A stretch of 64,000 bases of DNA, taken from contig JAOARB010000006.1 of assembly GCA_025210775.1 (NCBI GenBank), forward strand, positions 124,001-188,000, read 5' to 3'. This stretch comes from Prolixibacteraceae bacterium (GTDB taxonomy: Bacteria > Bacteroidota > Bacteroidia > Bacteroidales > Prolixibacteraceae). Shown piece after piece: positions 20,701 through 28,202 of the stretch. The notes beneath the pieces are model-generated. The model was not told the DNA's origin. It did no database searches and worked only from the letters and a program-made list of their open reading frames with translations. Position 1 is the first letter of the stretch. Every line of letters begins with the position of its first letter. A program made the translations under genes and the position numbers.

Positions 20701-20892
20701 CTCTACGTTCAATTTATATTTACCATCAAAATCAGTGATGGTCCCTTTTGTGGTTCCTTTCACCATTATGGTCACCCCAGGAATGGGCATATTATCTTTA
20801 GCACTTGTCACTATTCCCGAGAGGTCTATCTTCTGTGCAAAACCAGTAAAAGCAGAGCAAAGAAGAAGAAATAGAATAAGATTGAATTTCAT
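17701..20892 (-). CDS. SusC/RagA-family TonB-dependent transporter
   Basis: A 1063-residue outer-membrane transporter for oligosaccharides, energised by TonB. A signal peptide runs to about residue 19 (TGFAQ). A carboxypeptidase-regulatory-like domain covers about 25-100, the TonB-box-like DEVVVVGYG about 100-108, the plug about 115-230 (SIRGMGTIGNASPLYIVDG), and the barrel the rest, ending with PRTVMLGLNISF. It is the first gene of the PUL. The 326-base region upstream holds a -7-like box and repeated motifs. With two GH3 enzymes downstream, a beta-linked glucan is the likely cargo (inference). Confidence 0.93.
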   Translation of the reverse strand: MKFNLILFLLLCSAFTGFAQKIDLSGIVTSAKDNMPIPGVTIMVKGTTKGTITDFDGKYKLNVEKGTTLLFSFVGMLPQEVVANQSTINVKMNDAISDIDEVVVVGYGVQKKALVTGANVNIKGEKIAQLNTGTAMEALQGVTPGVSISRNSGAPGSGTQVSIRGMGTIGNASPLYIVDGIAVEDIDYLSSSDIASIDVLKDAASAAIYGSRAANGVVLVTTTKAKKGSKPRVTYDAYYGVQNVYKNVAPLNAQEYMYIMDEGRANDGLAPHNWEQELKSNNWLNNNYPNNLGTTLGEDVWGRLQNGWEGTNWIDEMNKKNAPIQNHAINITGASEDITYALGFSYFDQTGIVGGDITDAGYTRMTGRINTQMVLFKNEAHSIVTIGENFTYTNVKNRAVGTGNIYDNDLHNAIVQNPLMPAYWDKSPDRNNYTPTLEGVDNSQTNPLAVLYYKKNYNWEKKNTIVGNVFVEVEPIKDLKLRSSFGINSWFGNNRSWSPTYQLGILYNNTVDAASQNLYQGVNYTWTNTMTYDFKIDKHKVQLLAGSEMLKNHLNVNVGGRKSNTTFGKPEYAYLDNVKKDKITGIDTWGRDGAAQGGALLSYMGRVSYNYNEKYILDATFRADGSSNFAEGNRWGFFPSFSAGWNFTQEEFLQDIPLMTYGKLRASWGQNGNQSIDNFIYSSNISYIDPGYYFGANKPISGSTAIPANVPNPDVTWETSEQLNIGVDTRWLDSKLSLTFDWYKKTTKDWLVIAPIQGTAGASAPYINGGNIENSGVELAIGWNDSVGEFKYGVTLSGSYNKNKVTKLDNAEGIITGPSNVLSQGTSYVSRVEVGKPIGYFYGYQTNGILQNQDEVDQYVGPEGKPYFEDQRMGDVRFVDQNNDGTIDEKDKVMLGDPRPDYELGIQLNGEYKGFYTNMTLTGKFGMQVMQSYRSFADKFDQNYTTEVFDRWHGEGTSNRLPRLSSSSHRNTNFISDIFMHDADYIRISNLTVGYDFKKMLKKVSWMSGAKLYMSVNNLYTFTGYKGMDPEVSYGHDAGWASGIDLGLYPLPRTVMLGLNISF

Positions 20893-21218
20893 AATTCTTT
20901 TCGTTTGTAAGACATGTTAGTTTAATTGGTTGTAATAATATTTGGTCAATCATTACAATCACAAACTTATCTAACTGTTCAAACATTTTCGGTAGAATTA
21001 CGTTCATTTTAAACTCTACTTTTAAGCGAATAACACCTCACTTTTACCTCACTACCCTAACACCAAAACACTATATATCAAACACTTACTTTTTTCAACT
21101 ATTTACTACATCTAGAATACAATCCAAAATACTGATAAGTGAGTTCTAAACTCCATATTTTATTCAACAACAGATAAAATGTAAGGTATATAAGAGGATA
21201 CCTTAATGGTGTAATAAA
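20893..21218 (-). promoter_or_regulatory. PUL promoter region with -7-like box and repeated heptamers
   Basis: Between the susC start and the end of the regulator gene. Read toward susC, TAAGTTTG at 20969-20962 fits the Bacteroidota -7 consensus TAnnTTTG, about 70 bases before the start codon. Further upstream the heptamer ACCTCAC occurs twice, at 21035-21041 and 21046-21052, exactly 11 bases apart (one helical turn). AAGTGAG at 21138-21144 is an inverted match to the CTCACTT at the first site. These are candidate sites for the adjacent LuxR-type regulator. No gene is seen here. Confidence 0.4.
21182..21206 (-). terminator. Short hairpin after the regulator gene
   Basis: TAAGGTAT and ATACCTTA can pair around a short loop 13 bases beyond the regulator stop. 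There is no clear T-run, so this is only a weak terminator candidate. Confidence 0.3.
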
Positions 21219-24077
21219 CTAAAGACTCTGAATATATTCAGACAAGCTATCTCCAGACTTTAGTCCGAAATGTTGTCTCAGCTTATATCGATAATTCTCC
21301 ACCGTTCGTGATGTCACATTCATTAAAATTGCAATCTCTTTAGAAGAAGTTCCTAGTTTGATATAAGCAGAAAGCTTTTGTTCTTTTTCTGTTAGATCTG
21401 GATGTTTTTCTTTAAGCTTGGTAATAAAAGAGTGGTGTATCTGATCAAACTCCTTATTAAAACTTTCCCAATATTTCTCATTATGCATATCCTTATCAAT
21501 CTGTTTTTGAAGCTGCGAAAGTTTTCTTTTAAACTGGGTTGTATCTTGTAATCGCGATATATGACCAAGTCTACTATGGATATCATTTAAGAAGTCATTC
21601 TTTTGGGCAATATGTTTGGTTAAAGTCGAAAGCTCTTTTTCTTTATACTCCATCTCTCTATGTAGTTTCTCTTGTTCAAAAAGAAATTCCTTTTGCTTAA
21701 AATCTTCAACATATTGATTTAATATCTTATGATGAGCTTTTTTCTCTTTTCTCATAAGAAAAAAGTACCCCAGATATAGAAGAAGGATCAAAAGAGTAAT
21801 ATAAACTAATTTAGACATATTACTCCAATACCATGGAGGTGCAATAGTAAAATATACACTTTGAACAGCAGTCGTGATCTCATATTTATTGGTTGCACTA
21901 ATATCGATACGGTAGTTTCCCGCTCTAAGATTAAGAAATTCTCTATATGGCTGAACATTAGAAGTAGAAGACAATGTATCATTATTTTGCAATAAGGTCG
22001 TATGATAGACCACCTGGTGATCATTAAAATCAGTAGCAGCAAAACGAACATTAAAAGAATTAATTCTTTTATATGGGAAGACCACATGTTGTTTAAATAT
22101 CGAGTCATTTGACTTGTGCTGATTCAAAGGATCTAGTCGAGAGAATCCCAATATATTTAATTTAAAATGATATTTAAAGTTGGTCTCAAAAAGGGGAGAA
22201 TAATGAGCAAATCCATCCTCCACATTAATAAAAGTATGATCTCCTTCATCCGTTGTATAACAGGTGTGAAAATATTCAACCATTCTATTTCTTAGACTAA
22301 CAAAAGGATAAGACATTCTTTTTTGTGTTCCATCTTCTAATGTTCTTAAAACCGACGGTTGACTCTCTTGAAAGAACCATACATTCTGATTCTGATCCTC
22401 TTTAATTTTCAAAGGGAAAGCCTCGTTTGTAAACAACCTCTCGTATTGAGGGAGGTGTAGCACTGAAGAGTGTAAATTATTCATCTTAAATATACCTTCA
22501 GAGTTATAGATAATAATCTGGTTACCGACTTTACTTAAAAAGAGAGAGGGTTCAGTCAAACTAAAAAGTTTAGGCGAAAGGGTATCGATATTCATGATCT
22601 TTTGGTAGTCTTTATCGAATTCGATCTTTAAGACTCCTTTCTCTCCCATCACCATCCATAATTGACCATTCTTATCCCAAAAGAAGTTATTAATAGAATG
22701 TTTAATACCCTGTACTGAATGCGAATATTTCCATTTACCATCCTTCTTTTGTAATACGATAAGCCCTTTATAGGTACCAGCCATTAATAGATCTGAGTGG
22801 TTAGGTATCGGCTTAAAACGCCATATACCATTGATATGGGCAGGCGTAATCTTCTTTAGTTTATTGCCATCCAAACTAAAAACACCTAAGTCATGAGCCA
22901 ATAGTAAGGAATGGTTGTCAGAATAGAGACTCCAATTTTGCCCTTCAGAACCATCAATCTTATAAAAATCCTTACGATCTAAAGTGGCATCAAACAATTT
23001 ATTCTTCTCTACGCGATATAAAGCCTGATTAGTAGCAAAATAGTAATAACCTCGGTAAGCAGTCACATCATAACCAGTACCGATATTAAAATATCCTCCG
23101 ATATAACTTATAGGGTTGTATATATTAATCTTTGCTATTCCATTATTTAAACCACACCATATATTCTTTTGTCTATCCACGAAAAGAGAAAGAACTGTAT
23201 TGTTCTTCAACCCTCTATCTTTATTGATAATAGAAAGAATCTTACCATTCATATTGGTAATCACCACCCCACTTTGGATGGTACCAAAGACAAAGAAATC
23301 ATTACCTATCTGACTACCACAAAATATATTAGCCTTAATCAACCTTTTATTGGCATCGTTATCCCATGTCTTTATTTTGTCAGAATGGAAGATATATCCA
23401 CCAGACCTGTAAGTACCAATAAAGATTCTATTTCCAGGCACAGAAAGCATGGTAGTAATCTTTTTATTCTTAAGCATATGACTATTAGGAAGCAATTTCA
23501 ATTGACCATCAATCAATTCAAAGAGACCATTCTTTTCATCGTATACAAAAATTCTATCTTTAACCTTAAAGGCACCTTTAAAACTAGAGAAAGCTGGAAT
23601 AGTACGGACCAGACGATCCTTTTCATAAATAAGAATAGCTCTTTCCGAATGGAAAACAATCTGACCTTTAAAAGAGAATATATTCCAAATATTTTCAATA
23701 CTATTAAGTTCAGAAGGCAAAGGAAGGGGCGTATAAGACAACTGAGAAAAAGCATCCTCTTTATAGAAACCAATAGACTGGTAACCGCCCACATATATTT
23801 TAGATCCAACGCGTTTCACCGCACGCACCAGATCTTCTTTCATATCTTGGGTTAGAAACCATTTCTCTCCATCAAAAACAAGAAGACCCTTATTGTTTCC
23901 AAAATACAATTTATCATTATTACTCTGGGTTATAGACCAATTCTGTGTCCCGCCTTTATACTGTTGTTTACTATAATAAACTGTTTCAGGCAATCCCACA
24001 ATAGAAACATCACCTTTCGAGTATTGGCAGAATATAAGTAGTAGTGTCTGTATAAGTAAAAAAGAATACTTACGCAT
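21219..24077 (-). CDS. Membrane-spanning sensor-regulator: beta-propeller, Y_Y_Y, one helix, LuxR HTH
   Basis: A 952-residue protein likely to sense a PUL-derived signal and control the adjacent susCD operon. A signal peptide (about 1-22) leads to a long periplasmic region with propeller-repeat segments such as NDKLYFGNNKGLLVFDG and KNIWCGLNNGIAKI. A Y_Y_Y-like domain lies at about 675-740 (YREFLNLRAGNYRIDISATN), a transmembrane helix at about 756-775, and a coiled-coil cytoplasmic stretch to about 890. The end is a LuxR/GerE helix-turn-helix at 895-952 (TEKEQKLSAYIKLGTSSKEI, SRTVENYRYKLRQH). No histidine-kinase or receiver domain is visible, unlike hybrid two-component PUL regulators, so the DNA-binding part stays tied to the membrane. 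It is transcribed in the same direction as the PUL, 326 bases upstream of susC. Confidence 0.85.
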   Translation of the reverse strand: MRKYSFLLIQTLLLIFCQYSKGDVSIVGLPETVYYSKQQYKGGTQNWSITQSNNDKLYFGNNKGLLVFDGEKWFLTQDMKEDLVRAVKRVGSKIYVGGYQSIGFYKEDAFSQLSYTPLPLPSELNSIENIWNIFSFKGQIVFHSERAILIYEKDRLVRTIPAFSSFKGAFKVKDRIFVYDEKNGLFELIDGQLKLLPNSHMLKNKKITTMLSVPGNRIFIGTYRSGGYIFHSDKIKTWDNDANKRLIKANIFCGSQIGNDFFVFGTIQSGVVITNMNGKILSIINKDRGLKNNTVLSLFVDRQKNIWCGLNNGIAKINIYNPISYIGGYFNIGTGYDVTAYRGYYYFATNQALYRVEKNKLFDATLDRKDFYKIDGSEGQNWSLYSDNHSLLLAHDLGVFSLDGNKLKKITPAHINGIWRFKPIPNHSDLLMAGTYKGLIVLQKKDGKWKYSHSVQGIKHSINNFFWDKNGQLWMVMGEKGVLKIEFDKDYQKIMNIDTLSPKLFSLTEPSLFLSKVGNQIIIYNSEGIFKMNNLHSSVLHLPQYERLFTNEAFPLKIKEDQNQNVWFFQESQPSVLRTLEDGTQKRMSYPFVSLRNRMVEYFHTCYTTDEGDHTFINVEDGFAHYSPLFETNFKYHFKLNILGFSRLDPLNQHKSNDSIFKQHVVFPYKRINSFNVRFAATDFNDHQVVYHTTLLQNNDTLSSTSNVQPYREFLNLRAGNYRIDISATNKYEITTAVQSVYFTIAPPWYWSNMSKLVYITLLILLLYLGYFFLMRKEKKAHHKILNQYVEDFKQKEFLFEQEKLHREMEYKEKELSTLTKHIAQKNDFLNDIHSRLGHISRLQDTTQFKRKLSQLQKQIDKDMHNEKYWESFNKEFDQIHHSFITKLKEKHPDLTEKEQKLSAYIKLGTSSKEIAILMNVTSRTVENYRYKLRQHFGLKSGDSLSEYIQSL

Positions 24078-24467
24078 GTCGTTTTAAGTTTATTCGTTTT
24101 TAGTTCTACTTCTAAAAGTAGCCATTAGTTGGATCTCCTAAGTTACAATTTTAAGTTTCATTACTATTTGGAAAAGAGGATTGTAGTTGTTAATAATACT
24201 TAAGTATATTATGATTATACACTATGCATATTTCATCTAATCCCCTTATTTTACACACCCAATATTTATCTTCTTCTATTTTTTAGACGAACACCTTACC
24301 TCACGACACACAGAGAGACCCACAAACATATTATTTATATTAAATAGCCTCCTTATTTTACAAGGAAAGTGTATTCTCAAACATAAATAATACATCAGTT
24401 GAATAGAACCATATATGACATCTTTTATGTATTTTGAAATGGAATTACACAAACGAAAACTATAACT
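24078..24467. other. Divergent intergenic region
   Basis: A 390-base AT-rich gap between two divergently transcribed genes, so it must hold both promoters. TACAAGGAAAG-like and TTTTGAAATGG stretches lie near the + strand start, but no box fits the -7 consensus well enough to call. No gene or RNA was recognised. Confidence 0.4.
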
Positions 24468-26039
24468 ATGAGAAACCAATTACTATTACTAACTATCTTT
24501 TGGATGGGATCTTTTCTACCTAAAACCGTATTTGCGGTGGAGATGACTTCTCAAACTATAGAATATCTTGATACTTATGGAAAAGTGTGGGGTTTTCTAA
24601 AATACACCAATCCACAGTTAGATTCTGAGAGTTGGAACCAGACACTTTTAAATGATTATGATAAAGTAAAGCAAGTAACAAGCGACGAAGAATTCTCGCT
24701 CATAATAGATAAACTAATAAAAAAAGGAGAATGCACTCCTTCCTCTTCGACCAATACAACGATAGCACAAAGTCGTTCATTGGAATGGATGAATATCACA
24801 CCTCTAGCTTCATATAAAGAACGACTACAGAAGATTGCAACCTTGTCGAAAGGCAAAGGAGGATTTACTGATATTTCAACCAGAGAGTTTACAACGGAAG
24901 CAGAACGTTATTGGGCATGGAGTGTCGTATGGAATGTATTAAACTATGAAGATACCGATCTGGTACTATCTACCCAACAATGGCATCAAATGTTCTCAAA
25001 ACAACTTCCTTCATTTATTTCTGCTAAAGACAATAACGAGGTTTATAAGGCATTAGAGAGAACAGTAGAAGAAATTCCGATGATTCAATTAGAGATCAAT
25101 GACCATATATATCATCAAAAAAGAAGGACAAGATGGGCTTCATTTACATGTATTAAGATTGAAGGTAAGATATTTATTGATCTAGTCTATGGTACGAGTG
25201 CTCAAAAAGATATCCGTCGTGGAGACCAAATCGTATCGGTAAACCAACAACCCGTAGAAAAACTATTAGGTAAAGGGAAGGTCGTAATAAAAGATCCTAA
25301 GAAATTTTATGGTAATATAAAAGAGGTCCCTCAACGTCTATATTTAAACAACTCCCCATCAGAGTTAACCATCATACGACAAGGAGAAACTATCTCCAAG
25401 ACAATACATCCTGCCTTTACAAAAGGAAGCTATTGTGATATGCCAGATCAAGTTAACACAGAGCTTATCCCAGAAAGTAGCATCTATGTAAAGGTAGCCA
25501 CCATGGAAGATCAGAAACTGCCAAACAAATTTATTCGTAAATACTTATCTAAGAGTAGTGTTATTTTAGACCTACGAAATCTAGACAAAGGAGACAATCA
25601 AAGCATAAAAGAGCATTTTATCAATGAAGATAAAGTGTATGTTAAGAAAGGAAGATTTAATCCAAATCAATTGGGTAACATTGAATACACCCCTGTTTCA
25701 TCCCATAAAATGGCAACAGAACATTACAATGGGAAATTAATCTTATTGGTAGACAACACTACAAGTGGCGAATTACAAGAGTTAATCATGTCGCTACAAG
25801 CCAACAACAACTGTACAGTAATAGGTAGGCCTATAGGTAAAAACAAAGAAGGTTATTCGACGTTTAAACTTACCGACAAGATAGCACTTCAATTTCCTAC
25901 GGAAAAGAGATGTTATCCAAATGGGAAATCTGTTTCCCCGCAAAGTGTAGATATTGATGTAATGGTTCCCCTAACGGAGACCTATTTTAAAAATGTAGAT
26001 GAGATATTATATAAAGCCCTGATGATGACCAAAAGCTAA
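24468..26039 (+). CDS. Exported S41 (C-terminal processing) peptidase-like protein
   Basis: A 523-residue protein with a signal peptide (to about residue 23, TVFA). A helical N-terminal half (YGKVWGFLKYTNPQ) leads to a PDZ-like segment at about 250-290 (DIRRGDQIVSVNQQPVEKLL) and a C-terminal S41-type domain. The putative catalytic Ser433 lies in NTTSGELQELI, in the position of the TASASE motif, and a lysine follows in GRPIGKNKEG. The arrangement resembles secreted S41 peptidases of Bacteroidota that act in the periplasm. It stands alone, with a terminator behind it. The substrate is unknown and the family call is moderately sure. Confidence 0.7.
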   Translation: MRNQLLLLTIFWMGSFLPKTVFAVEMTSQTIEYLDTYGKVWGFLKYTNPQLDSESWNQTLLNDYDKVKQVTSDEEFSLIIDKLIKKGECTPSSSTNTTIAQSRSLEWMNITPLASYKERLQKIATLSKGKGGFTDISTREFTTEAERYWAWSVVWNVLNYEDTDLVLSTQQWHQMFSKQLPSFISAKDNNEVYKALERTVEEIPMIQLEINDHIYHQKRRTRWASFTCIKIEGKIFIDLVYGTSAQKDIRRGDQIVSVNQQPVEKLLGKGKVVIKDPKKFYGNIKEVPQRLYLNNSPSELTIIRQGETISKTIHPAFTKGSYCDMPDQVNTELIPESSIYVKVATMEDQKLPNKFIRKYLSKSSVILDLRNLDKGDNQSIKEHFINEDKVYVKKGRFNPNQLGNIEYTPVSSHKMATEHYNGKLILLVDNTTSGELQELIMSLQANNNCTVIGRPIGKNKEGYSTFKLTDKIALQFPTEKRCYPNGKSVSPQSVDIDVMVPLTETYFKNVDEILYKALMMTKS

Positions 26040-26062
26040 GGGGGTAATCTCATTGAAAGACT

Positions 26063-26100
26063 AAAAGATCTCTATTGTATTAATCAATGGAGATCTTTTT
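26063..26100 (+). terminator. Rho-independent terminator after the S41-like gene
   Basis: A 15-bp stem (26063-26077 with 26085-26099, one wobble pair) and a 7-base loop run into a T-rich tail, 23 bases after the stop. Confidence 0.8.
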
Positions 26101-26212
26101 TATATTACCGAACCACTGTAGAATAAATGCAAGCCGGGTAAGTTCTTTTCATAAAGGAGAACCAATCTACTCCCATCATTGTTAAAGAAAAAGATACAAA
26201 AACCACAGGATT

Positions 26213-27325
26213 ATGAATATTGTACATTTTTCGGATGCAAAGTTTTGGGGAGGCAATGAACAGCAAATACTTCTGCTACTAAAATCAGACTACCTCAATG
26301 AGAGGATAAATCAAAAGTTAATCTGTCTAAATGGATCCCCTTTACACCAAAAGGCAGAGACATTAGATATAGAGATATACACCATCGATTCGAGTTCGAA
26401 ATATTCATTACGACAAGCAAAGAGATATATGCAACTTTTACAAAAAGCAAAAGCGGATATTGTTCACATTCATAATAGTGGAGCATTGACAAGGCACTAC
26501 CTTTCCTATCATTATAAGAACAATGACTTTAAGGTTGTCTTCTCAAAAAAAGGGCTAAGCAGTTCCTCTACAATGTTTAGCAGACTAAAATACAATATGA
26601 AAACGATTCGTAAGATCATCTGTGTTTCTGAATATGTAAGAAAAGGGTTACTAGAAACGGTATTCCATCGCAACCACCATAAGTTAGAGGTGATATATGA
26701 CGGAATAGACCTTAACTATATCCCTAACCCTGAGATTATGTCACTTACAGAACATTTTCCAGAATCTAAGGGAAAGATTATCATTGGAAATATTGCCAAT
26801 CATTCGGTAGCAAAAGACCTGCCTACCTTTATCCAATTTGCTAAAGAATTAAAAGAAAAGGATACAGAAAATAGATTCTTCTTTATCCAAATAGGAGAAG
26901 AGACAAAAGAGACCCCTCAATTGATTCGTATCGTTAAAAATGAAGATCTATCCTCTTGTTTTAGATTTTTTGGTTTCAGTAAAGACGCCAGAACCTATCT
27001 ATATCAGATGGATTATTTTGTAATGAGCTCTATTCGCGAAGGTCTTCCTTTTGTTATAATGGAAGCAATGAATGCAAGATGTCCTGTTGTATCCACCGCA
27101 GCAGGGGGAATTCCTGAGCTTGTTTTCCATCACAAGACTGGAATGTTATCCAAAATAGAAGACTATAAAGACCTTGCGATCCAGCTACGCTATCTTTTTG
27201 ATCATCCAGAAGAGAAGCTAAAGATGACACAAGCAGCTTACAATTATGTGCAACAGAAACATAGCGAACAACTTAATATGGAACATACCCTTCAGTTGTA
27301 TCTTGAAGTTTATACCCACGATTAA
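26213..27325 (+). CDS. Glycosyltransferase family 4 (GT-B fold)
   Basis: A 370-residue retaining glycosyltransferase of family 4, acting in the cytoplasm from a nucleotide-sugar donor. The N-terminal Rossmann half opens MNIVHFSDAKFWGGNEQQ, with the glycine-rich acceptor-site loop. The C-terminal half has IGNIANHSVAKDLPTFI and the donor-site EX7E motif, Glu276 and Glu284 in REGLPFVIMEAMNA, then PVVSTAAGGIPELV. It is not inside a polysaccharide biosynthesis cluster, so the product is open. The next gene is convergent and abuts it with no bases between the stop codons. Confidence 0.85.
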   Translation: MNIVHFSDAKFWGGNEQQILLLLKSDYLNERINQKLICLNGSPLHQKAETLDIEIYTIDSSSKYSLRQAKRYMQLLQKAKADIVHIHNSGALTRHYLSYHYKNNDFKVVFSKKGLSSSSTMFSRLKYNMKTIRKIICVSEYVRKGLLETVFHRNHHKLEVIYDGIDLNYIPNPEIMSLTEHFPESKGKIIIGNIANHSVAKDLPTFIQFAKELKEKDTENRFFFIQIGEETKETPQLIRIVKNEDLSSCFRFFGFSKDARTYLYQMDYFVMSSIREGLPFVIMEAMNARCPVVSTAAGGIPELVFHHKTGMLSKIEDYKDLAIQLRYLFDHPEEKLKMTQAAYNYVQQKHSEQLNMEHTLQLYLEVYTHD

Positions 27326-27952
27326 TCAACTCTGGGAAGTCACTCTTTTGCGAAGACTCAGGTAGGTCGTCGACAAACAAACAGTCATCACCGTCAAAGC
27401 GACAAAAGAGAGACTCTGGTAATGTGTGACAATCAAGTCATTCCATATTTGATCTTTAGAAGTAAAAATCAAATGAGCACAAAAATACATATTAAGATAT
27501 AAATAGCCTATCATACACCAATAGATTACCCGATGGTGACTAGACAAGTATTTCATAAAGAGAATCATAGCATTATAACTCAAGTAGATAATAACAAAAT
27601 TAACATAAAAAGAAAGTGTCGTTACACCTGAAAATAACAATACTAATAGTGTTGTAGCAAAAGGAATAATCTTTAACCCAAGAAGTTCGTAGAGAAAGAT
27701 CAATAGAAACTTATGGTTAACAGATAAAGATGGAATATCAAACTTCTTTGATCTCAATGGCCCACCATATTTGAGGATCAATTTGTCTATGAATGCATAA
27801 AAAGCAACCACACCATAAGTTACCACTGCATTTAACTCAACACAGGCAAACGAGAAAAGAACAAGAAAGAATATGGTAACCACAAACCTCAGAATAAAAG
27901 AGTAGTTACAAAATAATCTTTTAACATTCTCTCCAATAAAACTTAAATACAT
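27326..27952 (-). CDS. Integral membrane protein of unknown function
   Basis: A 208-residue hydrophobic protein with five or six predicted membrane helices (for example FVVTIFFLVLFSFACVELNA, FATTLLVLLFSGVTTLSFYV, FVALTVMTVCLSTTYL). I do not recognise the family. It ends back-to-back with the GT4 gene, and the GH65 gene lies downstream in the same direction after 250 bases with a terminator, so it is probably transcribed alone. A good length and an ATG after a normal upstream gap support a real gene. Confidence 0.6.
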   Translation of the reverse strand: MYLSFIGENVKRLFCNYSFILRFVVTIFFLVLFSFACVELNAVVTYGVVAFYAFIDKLILKYGGPLRSKKFDIPSLSVNHKFLLIFLYELLGLKIIPFATTLLVLLFSGVTTLSFYVNFVIIYLSYNAMILFMKYLSSHHRVIYWCMIGYLYLNMYFCAHLIFTSKDQIWNDLIVTHYQSLSFVALTVMTVCLSTTYLSLRKRVTSQS

Positions 27953-28120
27953 ATCCTCTATTTTTTAATTCCACACACCCCCAAGAGAGTCGTACCGATA
28001 TCATTGATAATATTAGACCAAACGCCTAAAAGAAACACTTTTTAATAAAAATAGTAATTTATTTAGAAATAAATCTAATTCAAACAGACATTTCAGGTAA
28101 AAACCAATATAATAAAGAAT

Positions 28121-28161
28121 AAAAAAGCATGATCGACTCCATTGCAAAGACGATCATGCTT
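28121..28161 (-). terminator. Rho-independent terminator after the GH65 gene
   Basis: An 11-bp perfect stem (28125-28135 with 28151-28161) is followed, read on the - strand, by a run of six T. It lies 42 bases after the GH65 stop. Confidence 0.82.
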
Positions 28162-28202
28162 ATATCTTAAATGCGTTATACCCACATCAAGAGAGAACTG
28201 GT

